Assembly (NCBI GenBank): GCA_034620365.1
Contig: JAQGEQ010000192.1
Coordinates: 2,041,001-2,105,000 of the forward strand
Direction: 5' to 3'
DNA length: 64,000 nucleotides
Source: Pegea sp. RAD2-039
Lineage: Eukaryota > Chordata > Thaliacea > Salpida > Salpidae
Below the pieces are notes generated by a model. The model was given only the letters and a program-made list of their open reading frames with translations. It searched no databases and was not told the DNA's origin. This document shows positions 28,001 to 39,420 of the stretch, one piece after another (within the stretch, counting starts at the first letter, position 1; every line of letters begins with the position of its first letter). Both the position numbers and the translations under genes were made by a program.

Positions 28001-28038
28001 ACAGCTTTACTGCCGAGCAACTAGCAGGTCGCTCGTAG
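15713..28038 (+). CDS. Tbx2/3: Tbx2/3-class T-box transcription factor (six exons joined)
   Basis: The joined exons are 15713-16098, 21205-21475, 24435-24581, 25537-25613, 26172-26311 and 26873-28038. They give 2,187 nt, one open frame of 728 residues plus stop. Residues 1-100 are a Pro/Ser-rich N-terminus ending in an acidic run. About 103-294 is a complete T-box: WEQFH...TEMVITK at the start, RYKFHNSRW (161-169), the GKADPE and [13 protein letters not shown] blocks, [22 protein letters not shown] (221-233), TAYQNE, and NPFAKGFRD (277-285), the C-terminal DNA-contact helix of the family. A basic KRPK near 348-351 may be a nuclear localisation signal. The rest is Asn/Pro/Ser-rich, ending with [11 protein letters not shown] (703-713), a conserved Tbx2/3 C-terminal motif. 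Family members are nuclear, sequence-specific DNA-binding proteins, mostly repressors in development and organ patterning. All five introns are GT-AG. The residue 237-257 stretch is clearly divergent. Assignment to Tbx2/3 is strong; the symbol is a class name because the species is unknown. Confidence 0.93.
18619..18674 (+). repeat. GGCGCC-anchored dispersed block, copy B (intron 1)
   Basis: GGCGCCAGTCTG, then CGACAGACAC (18635-18644), GATTAAGT, and CGACTTC (18668-18674). It shares words in order with copy A, and GGCGCCAGTC, TCGAC, ACGA and GATTAAGT with the reverse complement of the block at 39,250-39,298. Confidence 0.4.
20330..20870. other. GC-richer island in intron 1
   Basis: About 540 nt with clearly more G+C and CG dinucleotides than its surroundings. 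It includes GCGCCC and GGCGCT words and a TTCGTGTCG word also seen at about 39,273-39,281. There is no good ORF. Candidate intronic regulatory element or old repeat; no function is readable. Confidence 0.35.
21205..21475 (+). CDS. Tbx2/3: Tbx2/3 coding exon 2 (T-box core)
   Basis: This exon encodes residues 129-219, starting after a strong polypyrimidine acceptor (tttttttcag) and ending at the consensus donor GTGAGT. It holds the most conserved T-box block: [12 protein letters not shown], the strand ending [35 protein letters not shown] and [12 protein letters not shown]. Compared with my recollection of vertebrate Tbx2/3, the segment after GEQWM (NRPSISFHK) seems one residue longer than the usual form. 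The following NNGH replaces the common KHGF. The exon ends in phase 0. Confidence 0.95.
21476..24434 (+). other. Intron 2 of the Tbx2/3-like gene
   Basis: An intron of 2,959 nt in phase 0, GTGAGT donor and ttttacag acceptor. Mostly AT-rich, with short overlapping ORFs that look like chance. A GC-richer patch at about 22,740-22,940 and an island at about 23,990-24,130 break the pattern. The latter holds AGGTGGCGCCA at 24016-24025. Confidence 0.85.
24435..24581 (+). CDS. Tbx2/3: Tbx2/3 coding exon 3 (T-box, divergent segment)
   Basis: This exon encodes residues 220-268, phase 0 at both ends, between a ttttacag acceptor and a consensus GTAAGT donor. It begins with the near-invariant [14 protein letters not shown] and ends with [11 protein letters not shown]. 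Between these, residues 237-257 ([21 protein letters not shown]) keep the expected length but differ strongly from the usual Tbx2/3 sequence; the common FPET turn reads FKEM here. The reading frame is intact, so this looks like real divergence and not a frameshift. Confidence 0.94.
24582..25536 (+). other. Intron 3, with GC-richer island and a 105-codon ORF
   Basis: An intron of 955 nt between two T-box exons, consensus GTAAGT donor and tttttgtacag acceptor. A GC-richer core at about 24,840-25,380 holds an open frame on the sense strand (24993-25310, starting [20 protein letters not shown]). I recognise no domain, its start context is weak (T at -3), and long ORFs are expected where GC rises. 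It is not called as a gene. Confidence 0.8.
25537..25613 (+). CDS. Tbx2/3: Tbx2/3 coding exon 4 (T-box C-terminal helix)
   Basis: A 77-nt exon encoding residues 269-293 and two bases of codon 294. It reads [19 protein letters not shown] then SGKREK, the terminal T-box helix whose two Phe residues enter the minor groove in solved T-box structures. It is flanked by a tttttgtacag acceptor and an AG|GTAGGA donor. The exon boundary just before ITQLK, after YQNxx, is typical of T-box genes. Confidence 0.94.
25614..26171 (+). other. Intron 4 of the Tbx2/3-like gene
   Basis: An intron of 558 nt in phase 2, donor GTAGGA and acceptor tttttattgaag. AT-rich, nothing else recognised. Confidence 0.8.
26172..26311 (+). 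CDS. Tbx2/3: Tbx2/3 coding exon 5 (linker after the T-box)
   Basis: This exon encodes the end of codon 294 to the first base of codon 341. The acceptor (tttttattgaag) and donor (G|GTACAT) are modest matches, but phases 2 and 1 are the only combination I found that keeps frame between exon 4 and exon 6. The peptide is a hydrophilic linker (for example [20 protein letters not shown]) with Asn/Ser/Thr and charged residues and no recognised domain. Boundaries are somewhat less certain than for the T-box exons. Confidence 0.8.
26312..26872 (+). other. Intron 5 of the Tbx2/3-like gene
   Basis: An intron of 561 nt in phase 1, donor GTACAT and acceptor ctatttttag. Very AT-rich, nothing else recognised. 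Confidence 0.8.
26873..28038 (+). CDS. Tbx2/3: Tbx2/3 terminal coding exon 6 (regulatory C-terminus)
   Basis: A 1,166-nt exon encoding residues 341-728 and a TAG stop. It opens with [13 protein letters not shown], a likely basic nuclear localisation signal. A charged, Ser-rich stretch follows, then a long Pro/Asn/Phe/Ser-rich region with repeated NPF-type words (FQNPFM, NNPFL, PNPFSS). Near the end are [10 protein letters not shown] and [14 protein letters not shown] (703-716); both resemble C-terminal Tbx2/3 motifs, the second being the more diagnostic. Smaller ORFs on either strand here are overlaps without support. The acceptor is ctatttttag|AG. Confidence 0.92.
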
Positions 28039-29275
28039 TCTGTGAAAAATGGAGTTTTGATGACTTGTGGTGAAATTGGGTGAGTGTATTTGGTCAATTA
28101 TTCGAATAACATTGGATGCGTAATAATCTTATATTGTCATTTTCTGGATAACCTTCAAAAATTACAGCCATAAAATTGTTTTTTGACAGTTCTTTCTTTC
28201 AAATCTTACCTACCAAACTCTTTTTCTATCCGTACTTTCTAGTGTTTAATAATCTTCGACAGCTTTCAACAATTTATATTGGTTGGTTGTATTATTACTT
28301 TGGCTGTCTTAACTTAAATCTGTAACGTACCGAGTATTTCTGGTTTTTTGCTTCTATTCATATTCTGTTTTATCGGGATAGTATTCTTTATTGCAGACTT
28401 ACACGTGGGGCTTTTGTCGTTATTTTTATACAGAAACACCTGAAAGAATATTTTTGATGTTTATGCTTTTAATTACTCGCAAATTTTCCTATTCTAAACT
28501 AATGTTTAAAACATTCTTCTCTTATTAATTTGTCAAATCTTGTTACGATTACTTCTACAGTAAGTTTTGAAACTTGAACGCATTTTGCAGCGTAAACTTT
28601 TAAAGTACAATCATCAGATAAATGAATGAATTTTTAATAACTGTATGTACTAATTAGTATAACTTTTATAATTTAAAGTACTTGTATATCAATTAAGCAG
28701 TTCTGTTTTATCAAAATGGCTCTTCAACTCTTCGAGATTAAACTTTGGTGAGTACTGACAAAATTAGTAAAGATTTTTCAGTTGTTTTGCGATCAGTTTC
28801 TTGAAGCAGTTTCTTTTTTTCATGTTTTTCTCATTTTTCTTTTTTATTCAACATGTTATCATTTTCTTGTCAGTCTGATTTTTTACTTCAGGCAAAACGT
28901 TTAATAATTGTGCGAAATGTACAAGCCACGCCAGGTAGAAACACCCAGCTACTCACACAACTGCCAACGACCGGCCATGCTTTGTCATTTGTTTAACGCG
29001 CCGATCAAGTCGGGAGCTGTCGAGTTGGTACCTTTTGTACACATTGACATCACTATTTTCATCTCGACTTGAAATGTTAACAAATTGTTTCTATTAATTT
29101 TAAGCTTAGTATGTTCTGTCTATTACTGTTGATTTTAGAAGATTTTATACTTCAAACTTCTCTTGAAAGTTATATTCCAGAAGCGAACAGTTATGTCCTG
29201 TTGTGGATTGTTTTTCTGCTTTCCTACTCTTGAATTTGACTTATAAAGCAATAAACATCTTATTTGTTATACTCA
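28039..29275 (+). other. Probable 3' UTR of the Tbx2/3-like gene
   Basis: AT- and T-rich sequence after the TAG stop with no recognisable coding. The first canonical AATAAA I noted is at 29250-29255, giving a 3' UTR of about 1.2 kb. An ATTAAA variant at 28737-28742 is an alternative, shorter end. The extent is inferred from the signal only. Confidence 0.45.
29250..29255 (+). terminator. Candidate poly(A) signal AATAAA
   Basis: AATAAA is followed about 35-50 nt later by a GT/T-rich run (ttttgtgtttgtttttc), the expected order of polyadenylation elements. AATAAA is common by chance at this base composition, so the support is its position as the first one after the stop plus the downstream GT-rich run. 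Confidence 0.45.
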
Positions 29276-32200
29276 CCAACTAAAATTCTTTTGTGTTTGT
29301 TTTTCTAATTACAAGGCAAGAAGCCACTCTACAAATTTGTCATCTTTAACTGAACAAAATAGAAAAGTAAAGTTGATATAAATTTGTTCAAAGTTAAAGA
29401 AAAGTGTGTATCCCGCATAGCCGTTCTCGACCGAAGCTAGTCCTTATTATTATTAAAGAAAAGTTTTTATTCAAGTTTAAATAGAGTATTGTGTTTAGTG
29501 CAAGCTTTATCTTGTTTATTACTAGCATGCAAAACGCTGATAGTTACAATTTATTCAGCCAGTTGTTAACCACATCTTTGCAGCCTAGGGTTCAGATTAA
29601 TTCTTATGTTGAAATGAGGAATCACAACAGTTGAAACATAAATGAATGATGGCTATTTATATTTTAAATTAATAATTAATTGACTCGTGTAGTGGTTTGA
29701 ACCAACACCTAAATACTTGTCAGATACAGACCAGTTACAACAAATATGCCTTACTGCATTTTATGAACCTACACAAGTCAAACTCTGACTATTTGATGCA
29801 TAATATTTTGTGACTCAGTTAAAGCTCCAAGTTTTCTATTTTATTTTAAATATAATTATAAAACTTATTTTAAACTCCAAGTAGGAATGTATTACCACCA
29901 AATTTGGCTGGTTTTAATGTGGCTCCAATTGTAATTTTTTTGAACATTTCATTAGGTTTTACCACAATGCTGATAGTTTTAATATTCAAATATGTAAATG
30001 TAAAATCATAATTGGATAACTGATGTAGAAAACGAGTCTTTTGTGCTACCTCCTAAAAACAAATTTGTTTTAACAAAACCCATTGGGCAATTTTATAGGT
30101 AATAAAAAGTTTTAAACCCGAAAAAAAAAAGAATTTAATTTGCTTTTATGGCTGTTAATTCAGTTTAATAATTAAATTGCTAAAAACTATTCGATTAAAT
30201 TATAAAAGTTTCAACGGATTTGTAAATCAGCTAAAAATATTTTCCGCTTTTTAGCTTTGTTAAAAATTTCAGTAACTAAACATCTACTTTTGCTAAAAGC
30301 TCAACTTGTGTCCTGGCAAACTGCATAATTTCAAATTTATGTCATTATTCGCTGTTATTATGTTTCTTTTACTTTGTCTCTTAATCAAGCACAAAGATAT
30401 TCGCCTGTCAACTTGAGCTTCAAATCTTTGCTATCTAAGCCTAAAGTTATTCTTATTTATGATCCTTAAATTATACGGATTAAATTATATTACATGTTGA
30501 ATTTACACAACTTTAATAGATAGGTTACTGTTGTCATATAAAGTAAGGCTGTTTAGAAAAGTTTTAATCGGTATTTAGTAGTTATCTTATTTCAATACAT
30601 TGACAAAGTTAATTACAAAATTTTAAATCATTTAAGCTGTCACATTAAGTCCACCAAGAAATATTTATCGGAATTATAAATTTATTTAACAATACAGTTA
30701 TGTAAAAATTTAAAGCAACAAGAAAATTTACCATTTAGCAAAGTTAGAGCTTTGCTCAAAAATTGAGGCTTTATAATTTTTAAAAGGTAAATTTCAGACA
30801 AATATTAAAACAGGAAGCTGAAAAACAAAAGCAGCGAAAACATATGCAATTTAAGGAGGACAAAGATTTCTATTCATCTATCTCACTTTCTATGAAAGTA
30901 TTTTCTCCTTCTTTAATTCAAAAGAGTTTGATAGTAATATAGGTCGATTTAAACATTTTCATTTTAAGTTGATTTCATGTTTTGGTTTATTTTGCCGCAA
31001 AATTAGAAATGATAATTAAAATTTTTTGCTTTTTTCTACCTGCAGCAAAAACTAGGAACTGATAAAAAAGTGAGCAAATGTTGCAACCGGCCATTTTATA
31101 TTCAAATTTTTACTAAAAATTTTGTCACGTGTTATAAGATTTCGGCTAGATTCATCATTCTTTCAAAAGATTATTTTGAAATCAAAACAGAGAAAACTTC
31201 ACCAGGTGAGTTGAAATAAAAATCAACTTTTCTTTATTTGAAATTATCTTTGAGTATTTACTTTTGCGAAGCGATTGAAAAACCTCGTTAAGAGTCAATA
31301 GAATCCGAGATTATCAAGCTAGCTCAGCAACAAGACCACTTAAGTAAAACGTCGATTCAAATGTCATTTGATCAGTAAAGAAACACTGAATACCACTAAT
31401 AAATTCTGGTCATTGAGCTGGTTATCGTTTACTGCATTCGGTATAATGTTGTAACTTTGCTTATGTCAATTATTTGATCCTTTTATAAATGAGACGAATT
31501 ATAGTGAAGATAGTATAAAGGAAAGTTTAAATGAATCTGACCACATTTTTGTAGCTAATCAATATTTTGGAAGCGAATATCTTCAGCACTAACTATCATT
31601 TCCTAATTTGCTATCCAAACTTAAAACCAATAGATTTTTTTTAATTGCTGTGATTACTAGTATGGATATTATATTTTAAAAAATATGTTTTAATTTCGTT
31701 TAAAAAATGACATTGATTAATTAAACTACTTGTAAAACTAACTAAATAAAAATGATATGAATATATATTAAAGATGAAATATCGTGGAAACCAAATCAAC
31801 GCACAAAATTGCTTTTGAAATAAATTAAATTCCAAATATTTGATGTTTGAATTTGATTTTTAAATATTTGCTGTTATGATTAGAGGTAAGATTGAAAAAT
31901 TGACATAATTTTTAATAAAAAATTTGATAATAATAATTTCATAGATTTATTTTTGTTTTTTTTGCAGCATCTGCGACTACTTTTAGATATTCTGTTTATC
32001 ACAAAAGATTAAACAAATAATCGGTTTAACAACCATAAAAAACACATTTTTAGACAAAATCAAAAGTCAACAAACTAGATTAGGAAACTCTTTAGTCCGT
32101 ATTTCTAAATTTATCGATTCTCAACTATCTGATTTTAAACCTTTGAAAGTCAAAACAAGCTAGTTCAAATTTGATGGTAGTTGAATAAATACTGTTTCCT

Positions 32201-35014
32201 GTAAATACTTTAGTTTTACGGCATTAATACCATAATTAATGAGAGTAAAATTTGAAACTGAGCTAAATTAGGATATAAAATATCTATATTGAATAACCAC
32301 AAACTTGACAAGTTCAAGCAGATTTGATAGCTAACGCTAATGATATTAAAATAGTTATTGTTAATAAATTAAACTAATTTAAAATTGATATAAAATGAAG
32401 TTTACTTTTGAAACTTTCTCAACTTAATTTTTTATATTTGAATGTTTTCATTAAAATAATTTTATCAAACATAACCAAAACATGTCTATAGTATTTCAAA
32501 AATATTGACAGCTTTAAAAATCAGTGATGTTTACATCGATTTGTTATGAGACAGTTTCTTTAAAACCAACCTTTTAGTGTCTAAAGATTACATTAAATCT
32601 AATTTATTCATCATCTTTCATTGAAAGGTAAATTTGATATAATTAGATAAAACTATGTTATCCTTTATTTTATTCAGTTAACTTTCAATACCCTTTAAAA
32701 TCAAGGTAAAAGTCAAACAAAAAAGAAAAAACCCAAAACACTTTTATTTAAACATGAATACAAATCTGGTGGATTTAATAAACATTTTATAAATGAGTAA
32801 CTCATATTATTTTAAAAAATGTACAATTAAACGATACACAACAAAAGAACTTGAATCATTACAAGTTTTTAGTCTTTGTTTTAAATGTCTCTTATTTGGT
32901 GTTTTTAATAATCATTCAAAGCTGTTTACTCAACTTGAATTTGATAAAAACCAAACCATCAAAGACATGTATGATCACCACCTGGCATTTATAACATTCA
33001 CTCATATCAAGAATTATAACGTAGAGGCTTTTAGTTGTTTTTATTTTCATTTAAAAGTTTTCAAACTCGAAATATTTATCGTATGGTAGTGCAAAAAATA
33101 TGATAACAGATTACCAATACTTCAGCTAGTTTGATAACTTTGAAGAACATTGATAAAAGAGAATACAAAAGTTGTGTCGTTGTCCGTCAGATACTGATGC
33201 AAGCAGCATGTCAATATCAGAAAATAGAAAGAAAAAAATCAAATGTTTACGCTTTTATTTTCTTAACTTTGTTCACCTCTTACTTTTTATTAGTTTAAAC
33301 TCTCGTTAAAACTTATTTTTGATGTAAAAATAACCGTTTCAAGCTTATAAAAATTATCCTGATAAAAAATAGAGTAGACGGGCTTGAATATGCTTGTTAG
33401 GATCTTATTCAATCTATTTAAATATTATGTTATGCTGTCATATGAGAGTAATTATTAAGATGAGAATAATACATAATTTTATACCTTTTAAAAAATATAA
33501 AAATATTAAAAAAAAAACTCTGTATATATTGTTATTGACATTTATCAATCAACATATGATACAAAAATCATTCGAAGACTATTTTCAACATTTTTATGAC
33601 AAGTAAGAAATGTTTTCTGTAAATTTATCAAAAACCAAAGAAATACTGAAATGTAACTACACAAGATGATGTCATCACATGATCTGTTGGTTTGTTCACT
33701 AAAATCCATTAAACCTTCTGATCAATTTTGATAAGTAAACAAATTGAAGAAAGTAAGCTGTAATATAAGTTTATTTTATAATTCATCCCACAATTGATTG
33801 ATGTTTAACAAAGAAAGTCACATTTAGTTAGAAAACAGTTTCTTAATCATAGTCAATATTGTAAAATTGTAAAATCGTTCACTGAGACGACATAAAACTT
33901 TGTAGAAAAAGTTTATTATTATTAGACTTCTTATCTCCACGTTTTAAATAACTTCAAGAATAAATTGTCTATCATATACGCTTTACTCTAAATGAGTGAT
34001 TTAACATTATAAAAAAATATTAAGCTGACAAAAGTAGAACATTTTTGCACAACATTCACGATATTCTTACATGTCATGAAGTAATGTAACTCTTCATGTT
34101 CTCATTAGGATATTTTGGCTTGAAACTATGTAGATAACAAAAAAATGAAATTATTACTAATATATAAAAGAATGAGATACTAGATGGTTAAGAAATACAT
34201 TCGATTGATTTCATGCGCTGTCATATTCTCACTGTAAAAAAATGTTGTAATTTTTCAAACTTTGTTAGATTTTCTATTTTCAGCAAGCAATGTATTACAC
34301 AAAGTTACCAAAAATATTTGTTTTTCAAAATTATTTAAACTTATTGAAAAAAAATGACTGAATAAATTCATCAGCTGATATATTTCTATTTTTCAACAGT
34401 ACATAGGTAGTTGATGACGTCACGCTTGCATGATCACAAACTGATAAATGATTGGTTTAAATAAAAGCGAGAGTTGATAATAACGCAAGGTAATTTGTAA
34501 GAGCAACTAATCGATAGATATAATTGTATCTGTTGTGGTAGACAAAGTGATAACAACACATCTAAGTGCAACATCCACGAATTGATTGCAGTCAATTAAT
34601 CATTTGTCACTTGAATAAACGAGAGATAGTTGAACATAAAGAGCTAGCTGTTTCAATAGGTTTTCAGAAGTTGAGATGTTAAATAGTTTTAAACGTATAT
34701 GTAGGTTACAAATATCTTCAAATATTTTTTTACTTTACTTCCTTTGATGAAAAATACACTGAATAAGATTTTTGTTCAAATCCAAACATTCTAGATTCAA
34801 TTACCGTTTGAAAAAGGCAAAAATAAACAAAATACTTTAGTAAGTGTTGAATGGTTTAAGAAATTACAAACAAAGTCATTTGTAGAGATCAACATGGCAA
34901 GAAATACATGAAGACAGTTATGGGAACGATCTTTAGAAACCAACAACACCTAACAAGCAACATTACATCAATGTGCATAGTTACCAGTAACATTTGCTCA
35001 TTGTCCCTAAGGAA

Positions 35015-35043
35015 CGTAATTTTTCAAACGAGACTAAGGCGCC
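35015..35043 (-). repeat. GGCGCC-anchored dispersed block, short copy C
   Basis: On the minus strand it reads GGCGCCTTAGTCTCGTTTG, sharing AGTCT and CGTTTG with other minus-strand copies. It is short, so weak on its own. It lies in a GC-richer patch at about 34,910-35,220. Confidence 0.25.
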
Positions 35044-36589
35044 ACTGTTCCTACGTCGTTAACGTTCTAAACTAGTTGACTTACAACGAACATGATGCTA
35101 CTTGGTCTGCTATGCTAATCTGTTCTTGCACCCGTATGAGCTGGTCGCCGCCATTAGGTCTGTCTCTTCTTAAAGTCGATCAAACTAACCAGCAGCACCC
35201 TTAAGTGTCAGATATTAAGATTGGTTGATGTTTAATGAATTCCTTGCTGTATCATATGAATTCCTCCTTTGACCTATAATTGTTTTCTGAGTTGAACAAT
35301 TAAGTTGTCTAGCTTATAATAAATATTTCTAACTCTACTTTTCAACTTATATTATTGTAATAGATTTAATTAGGTTTTCACAGCTTAGTAATCAGCTAAT
35401 CTCATATACAGCTAAATATAGAAGTTTTAGTAGTGTGTAAGAAAATAAACATTACATAAAAGTTGGCTACGTTGCATTATGAGAACAGTTTATAATTTTG
35501 TTTGAATAAATTTTGTCAAATTAGTTTATAAATTTTTACTGATTAATTTCACTTCATCTGCTATTAATAAAATTGATTTAATCTTTTTTACCCTTTAAAA
35601 AAGTAATTTTCTGGTAAATTATCAACCATATAACTAAAATAGTTTACAAAAATCAAACGTTAAAGAAATTAATCTAGATTTAAAAAAATTCTTAACTTAA
35701 GTTCTTTAGAGCAATATTGATTATTATTGTGTTTATCTTATTTCATATAAATTGTGTATTAAAACTATCAGATTGTTTTTTCTAGCTTTTATACATATAA
35801 TTTAAATTTAAAAAATGCTAATAAATACTTCTGTTAAGATAAATATTCAAGAAATTTTAAATAAGTTAGTATTCTAATTGAAAAAAAGATTCTGTTTTTT
35901 ATATCATGTTTAAATTTGTAATTTATTTGCTTAGCAATACTGAAACCATCATGTAACTTATACAGATGTTAAAACCAGCAAAAGTTTAGAGGAAATTATA
36001 AGTTATAATATACTGAAATAAATACATTATAATTTGTGTAAACAGTAGTTTGAAATACCAATTTAAACTGATTTGTTTCAAACGCTTAAACACAAAACAT
36101 GAAATTACTTTTTACAAAACTTTTTATATTGCTTATACCGATTAATTTTCATATTTCAGAATATTTTTTAAAAATAGCCTTTGTTTGTTCTGCTTTTTTC
36201 GCTAATATGAGTCAAACTGACTTGATTTTTATTTATAGGAAGTAGAAAAGACAACAAAACGTAACTTACATTCCAGAAGTAGTTCTTTATAGAAACTCTT
36301 TTATTCACTGCCTGCGCAACGATGAAAGATTTGAAAGACTTTAATTAAGCACGACGACGTTGTAAGAACAACCCCAATTACCTTAAATTGGCTTCACTGA
36401 GGTTTAAACTGTCAAATATAGATGGTTTTTTAATCAGTTTAGTCAGTATCAACCCCCGGATACAGAAAAATATATTTTGGGGTGAAATTTATCCTTTGTT
36501 TGATGCTTATAGACAAAGAGCCAAAAATAAGATGGAAATATCAGAAGATACATTTTGTAAGAGACCAGTTTGAGGCAGAAGGAAATATT

Positions 36590-37870
36590 TAATCAAAATT
36601 ACAACTTAGTCGATTGTTCAGTAGCCGCTCAGTGAGAAATAGAAGAAAAGTGGTTGCTTCTCGCCCTTCAGGGGGTTCGGTTGACTCTTTGGTTTCGATA
36701 TACACGAGCAACAAACTTGTTGAGTGCTCTCGACTAGCGCTTAGGTCTGCAACGAGCAGACTGTTGGCGCCGTGACTGTCAGCTGAAGCAGAGTCGCATG
36801 TAATCGTCAGTGGTAAGGAGGCAAACTACTAAATCTCTGAGCAAAAGGAAAACTCAGCAGTTCTCAGCTTAATTATCCAACAACAAACTGCTTTTCTTCT
36901 ATGCAGCGACAATAACCTCAGTTGCCTAGCAACTAATTTGTTTTTGTTGTCTTCCTTTTTCTGTATCGAATGCCAAAACATGTGTCGCCTTCTCTACTTT
37001 CCTTACTGATTGGTTAATTCTTGTTCGAAGCAGTAGTTACAAGACGCGACTTCAGGTTATAAGTTTAGCTGATCATCACTGTCACTATGGCGTCCTCGTC
37101 CTTAAGTATCACTCAAAGTATCACCGATTACATGCTTTCGATTGCTGCAGCTCTCCGCTTCATTGATTTTCGCTTTCACTCATCAACATCATTTCAAAAT
37201 CTTCTTTTAATTTCCAACTTCCGATTTTCCAAAGCTTCTTTTATTTTAAAGAATTCTATTTAAAAATATGCAATGCTGAGGTCATCAACTTATCAAAAAG
37301 AATCTTGTTGACTCCTATTTCGGAATCAGAGATTTAGACTAATCTTACCCGGGTCAGTCCCCCCTCTTTCCCGTCAAACAAACTGAAGTGAGCCGAAGTA
37401 ATGTCGCAGATGGAACATCTAATCGAAAATTGGGAATCTACTCGAAGAGCGCTCGACAAGTGGAAGTACAACACAATTGGCACGCGTACAAGGGCTCTTA
37501 TAAATGAGTTGTCGTCGCGATTAAAGGCCTTGGTATGGCGCCGGCCAGACTAGGCTTGGTCCTTTATAGAGGTGTAAATGAGAAAGCTCTTGAATATTTT
37601 GCGCAACATCTAGCCAAAAGGACATGTTTTGCTTCTGCTTGTTGCGGTATTTCGACCCCAACATAAGTTTTTTAGAGAACAACTTCTGTGTTAAGCGTAC
37701 TTTACTCTGAACCACTGGCTTGTTATAGCTACTATAAAGATGTTGATGATTACTGACGGGTATTACAGTGTTGAAGTGAGTGCTAACTAAAGCTTGCCAC
37801 TTCACAATAACGCCCGGTTATCCGCTTAATTGCCTAGCGGGTGTTTTAGTGTGAGATTCAATTTTCATCT
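36590..37870. other. GC-richer island downstream of the gene
   Basis: The longest GC-richer patch in the 3' flank, about 1.3 kb, with many CG dinucleotides and two GGCGCC words (36766, 37537). A 94-codon minus-strand frame (37521-37805) crosses it but has no recognisable domain and is probably a by-product of the base composition. Candidate distal regulatory element or decayed insertion. Confidence 0.35.
36737..36771 (-). repeat. GGCGCC-anchored dispersed block, copy D
   Basis: On the minus strand it reads GGCGCCAACAGTCTG, then CAGAC and CTAAG. This is the same order as GGCGCCAGTCTG, CAGAC and TTAAG in copy B. Confidence 0.35.
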
Positions 37871-38839
37871 ATCACTTCAAATAGTCCGTTTATCAGGTAA
37901 GTGATGAAAAAATACTGTTTTTGAGGTTGCAAGGTTCTGGTAGTCTAAAATGATTAAGTTATAAAAACAAAATTTTCTGATGGCTTTTTCTATAAAAATT
38001 TTTGAATATGAACAAAAAACAAGCGTTGTTAATGTCATTCTTGTAAAATCAGTCATGTTATTACGTGTTGAACAACTTGAATTGGTAAAATAAGTGAACA
38101 AAATCGCAACAACTTATTACAGATTATTAAATAAAGTTAAAAATGAAAAAACATCTTGATTGAAATTTCAAATTAAGTTTGTTTATTACGACAGCTCATG
38201 ACATTTAACAAAAGTTTTGTCAAAGATTTTTGATATAGTTATGAAATATCATAAAATCATTTGTTACTTTAAAGAGTATCTCGGTTATTCCATGTTCACC
38301 AAAATACTATAAAACTGTTTGCTGAACCAATTTTGTAGAAATAAAAAGACTCAACAAATAAAGTTGTATCAACAAAACCTTTTTAGCAAACTGTAAATAA
38401 ATTTCATTTATTATAATTGATAAGCTGTAAATAATCTGTCGTTAATAAGAAACGCTAAAATATTTGTTGGGCTAATTGATAAGCACTAATAATCATTTAT
38501 TTTGAAATCAGTGCCTTAGAAGCGAGGAAATCTTGTTAAAAATTTTTTCTGATGTTTTGTTTAAATTATTAATAGAATTCTTGTAAAGGTTTTGAGTTTT
38601 ACGGAAAACCTCATAACAATTGGTTCATGTAACATCACGACTTTCACAATGTTTTCCTTTATTTACTCTAAACTACTAATAATAATATTTAACGGTGATA
38701 GAAAACTGAAGGCAAAATGATAGAAAGGATTGTAGTAGTCAGAGGAACAAATAAGATAATTCGATTGCGATAAAACGCTGCCTGATATACTTGTTTCCTT
38801 TCCAACTATTACTACACTGCTTGGGTAATATTCAAAACG

Positions 38840-39420
38840 TAACACCGGTAGCAGTTAATACCCACTGTCAAGCAGGGCGTCTAGATGGCTACGTGCGCAT
38901 TGTAGCAGAACGTTCATGCAAAATGAGGAGCTTTCCTGATAAGACTACTACTCACTTATCAAATACGTCAACATACAACGGAATCGTGAGAAAATGAAAT
39001 AATTTCTTTTGGCAGCAGCTTGTAGTTAGTTGATTACTCTTCTATGCATCTTAAGATTTGATATTCTTCTTTAATCTGGTTTTATATTAAGATAATAGCT
39101 TGCCGAGAAACTTACGCCTAATTGCCAAGCGTCTGAAGCGACACAGGTCGAACTTGTGGTAGGCATTGAGTGTTTTGTGTAAGTAGCTAGGATGAAAAAG
39201 GATTTACAGAAGCGGAACTGGCTGCTAAATTCTATTCATCTTCTTGCTGAGCAAAACTTAATCTGCTGCAGATTCGTGTCGACCAAACGACTGGCGCCAT
39301 TCCTGATCACTTAATTGCGTGACAACAATACAAGCACAAAACAAATTTGCTGCTAAACTGCAGTAGTCATAATCACTGCAGACCTCAGCAAATCTTTCTT
39401 TCTCACCTTGTCACTAATTC
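38840..39420. other. GC-richer island downstream of the gene
   Basis: About 580 nt of raised G+C containing block copy E. The 68-codon plus-strand frame here shows no known motif. Function unknown. Confidence 0.3.
39250..39298 (-). repeat. GGCGCC-anchored dispersed block, copy E
   Basis: On the minus strand it reads GGCGCCAGTCGTTTGG, then TCGACACGA, GATTAAGT and TGCT. This is the best partner of copy B; the shared words are collinear with a few short indels. Confidence 0.4.

Noticed and set aside
32793-33089. 98-codon plus-strand ORF
   Set aside because: Composition is Phe/Lys/Tyr-rich, typical of random AT-rich translation, and the context shows no splice or promoter support.
37521-37805. 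94-codon minus-strand ORF in a GC-richer island
   Set aside because: Long frames are expected where stop codons thin out with higher GC; no motif or homologous feature was seen.
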